Assembly (NCBI GenBank): GCA_030429345.1
Contig: JAUIFJ010000010.1
Location: forward strand, 1 to 64,000
Direction of reading: 5' to 3'
Origin: a bacterium
GTDB lineage: Bacteria; CAIWAD01
DNA length: 64,000 nt
The notes under the pieces were generated by a model that did no database searches, was not told where the DNA came from, and saw only the letters and a list, made by a program, of their open reading frames with translations. The position numbers were made by a program, and so were the translations under genes. Below are positions 51,603 through 64,000 of the stretch, piece after piece. Each line of letters starts with the position of its first letter. The first letter of the stretch is position 1.

Positions 51603-51983
51603 ATGGCGTTTCTTCGCATGACCCTGTTGATCCTGCTGCTGATCGCGGCATTCCTCTTCGCGACGGAAAACCTTGATCCGGTGGTGATCAACAATCCCTT
51701 CAACGACCACTTCTATACCTATCCCCTGGCGGTGGTCACGCTGGCCTCGATCGCGGCAGGTGTCGTCCTCTGGGGAATCGTCTCCTTCTTCGGCAGCCTG
51801 GGACTCCGCGCGGAGATCCGCCGCCTGCAGCGCTTGAACCGGGAGTTGAAGGATGAACTGACTCGCCTGCGCAACCTCAGCGTCCTGGAAGACCACGAGC
51901 TCTATCGCGGAGAGGACGCCGGCAGCGAGAAGAGTGCCCCCGGCAACGCACTCGCGGTCCAGACCGGGGAGGAGGACAAATGA
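51603..51983 (+). CDS. lapA: LapA-domain (DUF1049) inner-membrane protein
   Basis: 126 residues. Two membrane helices (about 5-22 and 38-62) flank a short loop containing NPFNDHFYTYPLA, then comes a cytoplasmic coiled coil (LRAEIRRLQRLNRELKDELTRL). This is the layout of LapA/YciS, which works with LapB in balancing lipopolysaccharide synthesis by controlling LpxC turnover. Its stop overlaps the lapB-like start (ATGA at 51980), supporting the pairing. Confidence 0.75.
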   Translation: MAFLRMTLLILLLIAAFLFATENLDPVVINNPFNDHFYTYPLAVVTLASIAAGVVLWGIVSFFGSLGLRAEIRRLQRLNRELKDELTRLRNLSVLEDHELYRGEDAGSEKSAPGNALAVQTGEEDK

Positions 51984-53089
51984 ACACTACCCTTCTCTTC
52001 GCCGGCCTGCTGCTGATCATCATCGTTCTGGTCGTTGTATACAATCTGCTTGACCGCCGCCTGGACAAGCCCAGCCGCGACTACTATGTCGACGGGCTCG
52101 ACGCCATGGTGCGCAAGGATTTCCGCCAGGCGGCCCATGCCTTCCGTCGCGCCGTGGAGGCCGACAGCGACAATGTCCTGGCCTACGAGAAGCTGGGACA
52201 TGTATACCGCGAGCTGGGCGACTTGCAGCGCGCCGCCAAGATCCACCGCGAGCTGACCGTGCGCGGCGGCATCAGCCCCGAGGATCGCGCGCGCATCCTG
52301 CTGAGCCTGAGCGACGACCTGATCCGGATGGGCCGGGAGGACGAGGCCCGCCAGGCGGCCGAGAAAGCGGCCCTGGAGGACAAGCGCAACATCAACTCTT
52401 TCATCACCCTGCTGGGGCTGCACGAACGGGCCGGCCGCTGGGAAGACGCCCTGGCGGCGCTGAAGAAGGCCGAGTCCCTTGGCGGGCAGCCCCTGAAGGA
52501 GCGCCGCGCCCGTATCACAGTTGAGCTTGCCCGGGCGCAGATCGCGGCGGGCAAGGGCCGGCAGGGTCGCGTAATGCTCAAGGACGCCCTCAAGGAGGAT
52601 CCCTGCTGCGTGCCGGCGATGGTGCTGATGGGCGACTCCTACAAGGACGAGGGGCGCGACGAGGAGGCGATCCGGTACTGGGAGCGCGTTCCCTTCGAGG
52701 TGCCCGCCAGCGCCTGGCAGGTCTTCGACCGCATCGAGAGCCTGTACTTCGAGAAGGGCCGGTTCGGCGACGTCGAGGCGCTCTACCAGCGCGTGATCCA
52801 TTCAAATCCCGAGAACCCGGACGCCTGGGTCGCCCTGGCGCAGTTCCATGAACGAAAAGGGGAGCTCGAGCAGGCGATTTCCATGTGTCACGAAGGCCTG
52901 CAGAAGACGGGCGAAAGCATCGATGTCGCACGCATGCTGATCCGGCTGCTGGGACGCAAGGGCGACAGCCGGGAACTGATCTCCTTCACCTCCCGCCTTG
53001 TCGATCGGCTGATGGAGGACGATCGCCGCGAACGCGAGCGCCGGGTCCGCACGACTGCCCTGGAGGAAGACCTGGAGGAGGGCGCTTGA
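51980..53089 (+). CDS. lapB: LapB/YciM-like membrane-anchored TPR protein
   Basis: 369 residues. An N-terminal membrane helix (4-22) is followed by RRLDKPSRDYYVDGLDAMVRKD and about eight TPR repeats (FRQAAHAFRRAVEADSDN, LGDLQRAAKIHREL, NPENPDAWVALAQFHERK). This is the arrangement of LapB, the adaptor linking LpxC to FtsH. The usual C-terminal rubredoxin-like zinc knuckle (paired CxxC) is missing: the protein ends in a charged RRERERR tail. It may therefore be a shortened LapB or a different TPR adaptor; its position after lapA favours the former. Confidence 0.72.
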   Translation: MNTTLLFAGLLLIIIVLVVVYNLLDRRLDKPSRDYYVDGLDAMVRKDFRQAAHAFRRAVEADSDNVLAYEKLGHVYRELGDLQRAAKIHRELTVRGGISPEDRARILLSLSDDLIRMGREDEARQAAEKAALEDKRNINSFITLLGLHERAGRWEDALAALKKAESLGGQPLKERRARITVELARAQIAAGKGRQGRVMLKDALKEDPCCVPAMVLMGDSYKDEGRDEEAIRYWERVPFEVPASAWQVFDRIESLYFEKGRFGDVEALYQRVIHSNPENPDAWVALAQFHERKGELEQAISMCHEGLQKTGESIDVARMLIRLLGRKGDSRELISFTSRLVDRLMEDDRRERERRVRTTALEEDLEEGA

Positions 53090-53145
53090 TCGCCCTTTCT
53101 GCCACACGACCCGAAACGGGAACCCAGAGCGGCAGCGTCTCACGG

Positions 53146-53723
53146 ATGGCTGCCGCTTTCCTCTCCATTCTGCTGCTGGCGACGGCTGCGACGGCGGCCC
53201 TGAAGGAGAGCGATGTGCTGCAGGGCAACCTTGACGCCCTCGCCGAAGCCCAGGCTTCCGCCAGCGCCGCCGAACGCCTGCTGGTCGCCAGCCTGCTCGC
53301 CGAGGATCCCGTCGAGGCGCTTTCCGGAGCGCGCCGGGCGCTGCAACTGCCGGCGGAGGACTGGCTGCATCGCGAGGCCCTGCGTCGGCTGATGGATGCC
53401 TGGTGCATCACGAACCAGGCCGACTCCCTTGCCGCCTGGCGCGCACGCTTCGAGACCCTGGCCGGCGAGCCCTATGCCTGCGTCGGAGTGCCCGAAGAGA
53501 CCCGCCCCTGGTGGGTCCAGGTGGGCGCCTTCTCCAGCCTGGAGAACGCGCGCCGCTCCCTGTCCGGACTGGACAGCCGCGGAGTGCCGATCCGCGTGCT
53601 GCGCGAAGGAAGCCTCTACCGGGCCCTGGCCGGGGGCTATGCCTCGAAGCGCGAAGCGAAACGCGCCGGCGGGGACTGGCAGGAGCGGGGCTGGATCACG
53701 GACTACAGCACGAAGAAGCTTCC

Positions 53724-53727
<4 letters not shown>
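53146..53727 (+). CDS. Exported SPOR-domain protein
   Basis: 193 residues from ATG 53146; a TTG at 53086 overlapping the lapB-like stop is a possible alternative. A signal peptide (MAAAFLSILLLATAATAA) is followed by a short helical region (about 20-115). A C-terminal SPOR domain (about 125-190; WWVQVGAFSSLENARRSL, LYRALAGGYASKREA) follows. SPOR domains bind glycan strands stripped of stem peptides, typically at division sites, so a role in septal peptidoglycan is likely. The stop overlaps the mutS start (ATGA). Confidence 0.75.
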
Positions 53728-56333
<2,606 letters not shown>

Positions 56334-56484
56334 GCTCTATCCGAAGGTCCGCAGGAATGCTGTTTCCTGTCTAGCGCTTCTTCCCGATGTTGCCCGGGCA
56401 CACGGTTTCCGGAACATACTGGAGTCCCGCCTGCGGCACGAGGTCCGCAGAAGGGTTCTTCGACAGATCAGAAAGAATGCTTCC

Positions 56485-59400
<2,916 letters not shown>

Positions 59401-59431
59401 TCCCTTCGCGCGCCGGCCGGCGGGGCGGCGC

Positions 59432-62314
59432 CTACACCGCCTGCAGTTTCTCCCAGCCCGCGAGATCCGCGGAAGCGGACAGCGCTTCCGAGCTGACGAG
59501 CACAGCCGCCGCGTGTTCCATTCCAGGCAACAGGTGCTCTTCGACCACCCGCCGCAGGTCCGCCAGGGTAGCCTGTTGGATCACGCGGAACTCGCGCTCG
59601 CGCACCTCGGCCGTTCTCCCCGCCCGCTCTTCCGCTTCCTGCTTGAGGATTCCCGCAATGGGGCTGTGGCTGGAGATCAGCTGTCCCAGCTGGGTCAACG
59701 CCGCCTCCTCGACCCAGGCTTGCGGAATCCTCGATCCCATGAACCAGTCCAGCGCGCCTCGCAGATCCTCCAATGAGGCAAGCAGGCGCGGATCCCGGTA
59801 GGTCTGCAAGAGGAAGGCCCCGTTGCCCGAGTTGGCGTAGGCGCTGTAGGCGCCGTGTTCTTCGCGGATCACGGGCAGCAGGTACTTGAAGGTCAGGATG
59901 CCCGCCACCAGCTTCAGCAGAGGCGCGTCCGCGTGATCCGCGGGCAGGCCGGGTAGGGACAGGCCGGCATAGTGGACCTGCGTGTTGCAAAGCCAGACCC
60001 GGTCGCGGCGCTCGATCGGCTCCGGCGCCAGGCACTTGGCCGGAGCCGTCCAGGCGCCTTCACCGGCCAGCACATCGGCCAGGGCCGATCCGGGCAGCTC
60101 GTCGGAAATGTAGAGCGCACGCAGCGGGCGCGACGCGAGATCCGCCAGCGCGTCCTGGAGCGTTTTCGTCTCACGCTGCAGCAGGTCCCCGTCTTCCAGC
60201 AGGCCTTTCATGTAGGACAAGCTGCGGAAACCGTCGAGGCGGGCGTTGAGCGCGCCGCTTGCCGTGTGCTGGGCCGTCAGCTCCAGCATCAGGCCCTGGG
60301 CCACGCCATGGCCGAAGAGGTGCTGACGGCGCCGCGTATACACGCTTCCCAGCAGCTCGCGCCAGCGTTCCGGATCCTCCAGTCGCGCCCGCCAGAGACT
60401 GTCGCGCAGCATGTGCGCGCAGCCGGCCAGCTTCTCCGGCCGCAGGTCCACGCTGGCGCGCAGGGTCAGGCGGACACGGTCCGGATCCTCGCGCAGGGTC
60501 TCGTGGACCAGGGCCACGCTGGTGCCTGTGCCCAGCTCCCGGCGGATCTTCTGCGCCTGTTCGTAGTCGTAGTCGCCGTAGCCCATGTTGGGCAGCAGGC
60601 CGGTCAGCGCCAGGCGTGGAATCCAGCCTTCCTCGGCGTGATCCGGTGCCTGCTCGAGACGCAGGCTCGCCATGCCGTTGCAGGCGGCCAGGTAGCTGAC
60701 CTGCCGGAAGCGTCCGTGATCCACGCGTGTAGCCGGGAAGGACTCCTGCACCGGTTCGATGTCCGCGGGTCGGGGACGCAGGATCAGGTGATCCCGGCTG
60801 CTGTCGGCGCGCCGGAGCTCGATGGCCGCCTTCAGCGAGGGCAGGGCCTGCTTCTCGGCCGCCTTCATGCCGGCCAGGCGCCGCGCGAGCCAGTCGGCTT
60901 CCTGTTTCTCTTCCGCGGCGGCGAGATCCGGGTCCGGATGCATCACCAGGTCGACCCGTTTCGGATTCTCCAGCAGGCGTTCCCGGACCAGGGCCTGCAG
61001 CCGCTCCGGCTCCTGCAGCTCCCCGCGCAGTCGCTGGAACAGCGAGATCGGGTTGAGGCAGAGCGCCAGCGGATCCTTCAGGGGCAGCGCTTCCAGGGCT
61101 CGTTCGACGAGCTGGATCGGGAAGGAGTCCAGGCCGCCGCCCGCATCCTCTGTATCACGGAGTTCCAGTTCGAGGCTGTCGCCGACTGCCTGCAGGTCGC
61201 GCGCCGGAAGGCCCTCGCGGACGATGCGCTCCAGTTCGCGATCCAGCAGGGCGAAGGTTTCCTGCGCGTCCGCCTCGCCCGTGTTCATGCGACCGATCAC
61301 GGGGCGCGTGCAGCCGTCCAGGATCGAGAGGTAGGGCGCGCCCTTTCCCGTGGCCAGCAGCGCCTGCTGCAAGGGAGTCGCCGCACCCCAGGCAATGCAC
61401 TTCAGCAGGTAGTGCATGCGCAGTTCCTCTTCCAGGCGCAGCGGGTTGCCGGCGACCCAGGCCCGCGCCTGCCACCAGGCCTTGTCCGTGTCACCATCGC
61501 GGAAAGGGTAGGGAAAGGAGTGTGTTCGGGTTCCGGTCAGCCGGCCCTCGCGCCCCGGATCCCGCGGGGGCGTGATCCCCTGCCAGTTCCCCGGCTGGAT
61601 CACATGCTCCTCGAGCAGGCCCAGCAGGTCCCCTGCGGAAAGGGGGCCGCAGTAGCAGCTGACGGCATTGGAGGGGTGGTAGTGCTCGCGGTGGAAAGTC
61701 CGGAACTGCTCGAGGTTCAGCTCGCGGATGGCCGCCGGATCGCCGCCCGAATCACGGGCGAAGGCCGTTCCGGGAAGAGCCTGCTGCTGCAGGGCCCTGT
61801 GGAAGCGCTGTCCGGGCTCGGAGTAGGAGCCCTTCATCTCGTTGTATACGATGCCGACGATCTTCAGGCCTTTGGATGGATCCGCGGGATCCTTCCACTC
61901 GAGATGGTGCCCTTCCTGCTGGAAGACCTCCTTCTCGAGCAGCGGAAAGAAGCAGGCATCGACATAGAGCTGGAACATCTGCTCGAAGTCGGCGCGGCTG
62001 GCGCTGGTGAAGAGGTAGCGCGTCCATTCCCGGGAAGTATAGGCATTGCACTGCCCGAGCAGGCTGGGGTAGCGCTTGAAGAAGATGCCCGGCACGGGGA
62101 AGCGGCGGCTGCCCTGGAGCACGCTGTGCTCGAGAATGTGCGCCACGCCGCTGTCGTCTTCCGGGAAGGTGGCGAACTGCATGGCCCAGGAATGCTGGGG
62201 CCGCGCGTGAGACAGGTGCACATGGCGCAGGCCCAGGGTCGGGTGCCGGTATACATCGCAGTGGATCCCGAAGGCGGGGACCTCCTCGGAGCTGATCTTC
62301 TCGAAGCCAGTCAT
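59432..62314 (-). CDS. M16C-family zinc metalloprotease (presequence-protease-like)
   Basis: 960 residues from ATG 62314 (Shine-Dalgarno GGGAGAAGG). The inverted zinc motif HILEH (His59, Glu62, His63) and the third ligand Glu159 in YNEMKG define M16. The single long chain of four alpha/beta domains (about 960 residues) and the wording ILEHSVLQGS and SREWTRYLF match subfamily M16C (PreP/Cym1-like). Such enzymes degrade short unfolded peptides in a closed chamber. No signal peptide is seen, so it should be cytosolic. It is convergent with the CheB-CheR gene across 31 bases. Confidence 0.9.
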   Translation of the reverse strand: MTGFEKISSEEVPAFGIHCDVYRHPTLGLRHVHLSHARPQHSWAMQFATFPEDDSGVAHILEHSVLQGSRRFPVPGIFFKRYPSLLGQCNAYTSREWTRYLFTSASRADFEQMFQLYVDACFFPLLEKEVFQQEGHHLEWKDPADPSKGLKIVGIVYNEMKGSYSEPGQRFHRALQQQALPGTAFARDSGGDPAAIRELNLEQFRTFHREHYHPSNAVSCYCGPLSAGDLLGLLEEHVIQPGNWQGITPPRDPGREGRLTGTRTHSFPYPFRDGDTDKAWWQARAWVAGNPLRLEEELRMHYLLKCIAWGAATPLQQALLATGKGAPYLSILDGCTRPVIGRMNTGEADAQETFALLDRELERIVREGLPARDLQAVGDSLELELRDTEDAGGGLDSFPIQLVERALEALPLKDPLALCLNPISLFQRLRGELQEPERLQALVRERLLENPKRVDLVMHPDPDLAAAEEKQEADWLARRLAGMKAAEKQALPSLKAAIELRRADSSRDHLILRPRPADIEPVQESFPATRVDHGRFRQVSYLAACNGMASLRLEQAPDHAEEGWIPRLALTGLLPNMGYGDYDYEQAQKIRRELGTGTSVALVHETLREDPDRVRLTLRASVDLRPEKLAGCAHMLRDSLWRARLEDPERWRELLGSVYTRRRQHLFGHGVAQGLMLELTAQHTASGALNARLDGFRSLSYMKGLLEDGDLLQRETKTLQDALADLASRPLRALYISDELPGSALADVLAGEGAWTAPAKCLAPEPIERRDRVWLCNTQVHYAGLSLPGLPADHADAPLLKLVAGILTFKYLLPVIREEHGAYSAYANSGNGAFLLQTYRDPRLLASLEDLRGALDWFMGSRIPQAWVEEAALTQLGQLISSHSPIAGILKQEAEERAGRTAEVREREFRVIQQATLADLRRVVEEHLLPGMEHAAAVLVSSEALSASADLAGWEKLQAV

Positions 62315-62374
62315 GCCTTCTCCCGATTGATTGATTGTAGTGCAAGGAAGCATTTTCCGGGTACTTGGGAGGCG

Positions 62375-62481
62375 TTCTCACGCAGAGACGCAGAGACGCG
62401 GAAGAGACCGAAGAATCATGCAAGGAAGAATGCCGGGAGTCCACGACCTGCTTTCGGCGCCTCTGCGTCTCCGCGCGAGAA
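62375..62481. repeat. Inverted CGCAGAGACG element
   Basis: Arm TTCTCACGCAGAGACGCAGA... (62375-62400) is matched by its inverted copy at 62456-62481 (22 of 26 bases). Between the arms is a 55-base spacer. It fills the gap 62315-62528 between the divergent M16 protease and phosphatase genes and must lie in or near their promoters. Similar words are widespread in intergenic DNA of unrelated bacteria (general knowledge). Confidence 0.8.
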
Positions 62482-62528
62482 TCTTATGCTGTTGTGGATC
62501 CACCTTCGGCACTCAACAGGAGCCCCCT

Positions 62529-63026
62529 ATGGAACGCGTCCTTTTCGTCTGTTCGGGAAACATCTGCCGCAGTCCGGCGGGGCAGGAGATCTGCAAGCTG
62601 GAAGCCCGGCGCATGGGACTGGAGCTGGAGGTGGGCAGCTGCGGCACCCTTCGTCTTCCCGGCGAACCGGCGGCGCCCTTTACCATAAAAGCCCTGGAGG
62701 AACGGGGCGTGGACATGAGCGCCTTCCGCTCCCGGGCGCTGAGCTACTTCCTGCTGCGCGAGGCGGACCACATCCTCTGCATGGAACAGCACCACCTGGA
62801 AGAAGTGCTGCACGAACTGGGCGGCGACCGGGACCTGGTCAAGACCCTTGCCGTGATCACCGAGTTCCACCCCGACGAGACCTTCCGCAATGATGCCGGC
62901 ATCTACGATTTCGTCCGCGCCGAGTGGCCCGAGTACCGCGAAGGAATTGCCGAAGTCGAAGCCTGCGTGCGGCACTTCCTCCACTTCCTTGACCGATCTG
63001 CCGATAGAAGCTCCGAAGAATCCTGA
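62529..63026 (+). CDS. Low-molecular-weight protein phosphatase (Tyr/Arg type)
   Basis: 165 residues from ATG 62529 with AGGAG upstream. The phosphatase loop C-x5-R is at the N-terminus: VCSGNICRSP (Cys8, Arg14). The C-terminal general-acid loop, usually DP in this family, reads DAG (NDAGIYDF). Members dephosphorylate tyrosine-phosphorylated Wzc-like kinases or phosphoarginine. The Wzz-like gene here lacks a kinase domain, so the partner is unclear. It could alternatively be an arsenate-reductase-like member, though arsenate enzymes need extra cysteines not obvious here. Confidence 0.8.
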   Translation: MERVLFVCSGNICRSPAGQEICKLEARRMGLELEVGSCGTLRLPGEPAAPFTIKALEERGVDMSAFRSRALSYFLLREADHILCMEQHHLEEVLHELGGDRDLVKTLAVITEFHPDETFRNDAGIYDFVRAEWPEYREGIAEVEACVRHFLHFLDRSADRSSEES

Positions 63027-63071
63027 ATCCGGGCTGTATTGTCGCCGGAATCAGGGAAACCCGGAGGCGGC

Positions 63072-64000
63072 ATGAGCGATCTGAGCGGCACTCTGCACTG
63101 TGCCCTGGTGGACGTACAGGCGGAGGCGATCCGCAATACGGAAGAGTCCCTGCGGCCCTTCGGGGTCGAAGTCCGCGCCTGCAACGACTTCGACGCTCTG
63201 CTGGAGCTGATCGGGGCGCACTCCGTGGACGCCGTGCTGCTGGACATCGCCCGCATGGTGCGTGAACCGCTGCAACGCCTGCTCGACCTGCGCGAAGGCC
63301 ACCCGGACCTGCCGATCATCCTGCTGGGCAACATGCCCGTCGACAACGAAAAGGTCGAGGATTGTCTGCGCCATGGCGCTGACAGCTTCCAGGTCAAGCC
63401 GATCCTGGGATTGAACCTGGAACGGGCGATCCGCAACCAGCGCCGACGCAAACGGGATTCCCGCCTGCTGGACAACCAGTCGGATGGCGCGGACCAGGCC
63501 CTGCTCAGCCAGGTCATCAAGGCCAAGCGCGAATTCGAGGACATCTTCGACGCCATGCCCTGGCCGATGGTGCTGGTCAATCCGGAAGGCAGCATCCTGC
63601 GCGCCAATCTGGCGACCACGGGGAATGATCCGGCCTGGTTCCGCCGCATCATCGGACGTCCGGCGCACAAGGATGTGCTCAAGGCCGGCGCGGAAGTGCT
63701 CAAGGAAGGATCCACCCGACGCCGCATCCTGCAGAATGCCTGCACGGTGCAGGAGCTGCCGGGCTCTCCCGTTTTCGAGGTGGCGGAGCTGATCAGCTGG
63801 CCGGTGCACAACGAGCGCGAGGAATGTTCGGGCAGTGTGCACATGCTTGTCGATCGTTCGCGCATCGAGCGACTGGAAACCCTGCTGCGAAGCCAGGAGA
63901 AGCAGTCCACCATCGGCCTGCTCGCTTCCGGGCTGGCCCACAACCTGAGCAGTCCGCTGCAGGCGATCCAGGGCAAGCTGCAGCTGATGGAACTGGCCGA
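63072..64000 (+). CDS. Receiver-PAS-histidine kinase, truncated by window end
   Basis: At least 309 codons, open to the last base. ATG 63072 follows CCGGAGGCGG. A receiver domain (1-125; Asp14, phosphoacceptor in AVLLDIAR, FQVKPI lysine) comes first. A PAS-like segment (about 150-265; EFEDIFDAMPWPMVLVNPEGSI) and then the start of a HisKA dimerisation domain with the phosphorylatable His in ASGLAHNLSSPLQAI follow. It would be a hybrid kinase whose ATPase domain lies beyond the window. Its receiver-first order means another kinase may feed signals into it. It is 45 bases after the phosphatase gene, probably the same transcript. Confidence 0.8.
   Translation, partial: MSDLSGTLHCALVDVQAEAIRNTEESLRPFGVEVRACNDFDALLELIGAHSVDAVLLDIARMVREPLQRLLDLREGHPDLPIILLGNMPVDNEKVEDCLRHGADSFQVKPILGLNLERAIRNQRRRKRDSRLLDNQSDGADQALLSQVIKAKREFEDIFDAMPWPMVLVNPEGSILRANLATTGNDPAWFRRIIGRPAHKDVLKAGAEVLKEGSTRRRILQNACTVQELPGSPVFEVAELISWPVHNEREECSGSVHMLVDRSRIERLETLLRSQEKQSTIGLLASGLAHNLSSPLQAIQGKLQLMELA

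Overview
The window (about 63-64% G+C by eye) comes from a Gram-negative, diderm bacterium. Secreted proteins ending in NPFNP-type C-terminal sorting domains, a PorV/PorQ-family outer-membrane protein, a TonB-dependent receptor with an N-terminal carboxypeptidase-regulatory-like domain, lipoproteins and TANNTTTG-like promoter boxes all point to the FCB superphylum (Fibrobacteres-Chlorobi-Bacteroidetes) or one of its high-G+C candidate-phylum neighbours. The species cannot be named from sequence alone. Nearly all genes look chromosomal and vertically coherent. No transposase, integrase, CRISPR array, rRNA or tRNA was found.

Layout. 1-766: two copies of a structured repeat around a gene remnant. 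767-2413: an MFS/BT1-like transporter. 2819-6895: a compact operon with a convincing sigma-54 promoter, two exported beta-helix proteins and an AAA+ sigma-54 activator carrying a novel-looking sensor region, closed by a terminator. 7301-11818: a small STAS-like gene (minus strand), rsgA, an NtrC-type regulator with unusual key residues, and a WbaP-like sugar transferase translationally coupled to it. 12149-15416 (minus): two secreted proteins with sorting domains, a VCBS beta-propeller and an Ig-like protein. 15672-17919 (minus): murC-dapF. 18109-23753: another sigma-54 activator, a Wzz-like chain-length protein, two exported unknowns and a PilZ protein. 24268-37391: a five-gene cell-surface operon (TonB receptor with calcium-loop repeats, beta-helix lipoprotein, 1041-residue secreted protein, PorV-like porin, 953-residue lipoprotein). 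37514-50975: mltG, then the overlapping run uvrD - giant TPR protein - nadC - cleaved-adhesin-like protein - HExxH protease, then trmH and miaB. 51603-56333: lapA, lapB-like, SPOR protein, mutS, nearly all overlapping. 56485-64000: CheB-CheR-PAS fusion, M16C protease (minus), low-molecular-weight phosphatase, and a receiver-PAS-histidine kinase that runs off the end.

How it works together. Three sigma-54 activators of three different architectures lie within 20 kb. Two sit directly beside exopolysaccharide genes (wbaP-like, wzz-like) and one ends an operon of exported beta-helix proteins that itself has a -24/-12 promoter, so envelope and surface-matrix production appears to be under sigma-54 control. 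The surface operon and scattered sorting-domain proteins imply a type IX-like secretion route encoded elsewhere.

The strongest candidates for something undescribed are: (a) the sigma-54/beta-helix/activator operon; (b) a hairpin-forming intergenic repeat present four times in the same orientation behind three genes; (c) the TonB receptor with about ten EF-hand-like loops inserted in its barrel; and (d) a 45-bp repeat found in opposite orientations at the very starts of mltG and trmH.
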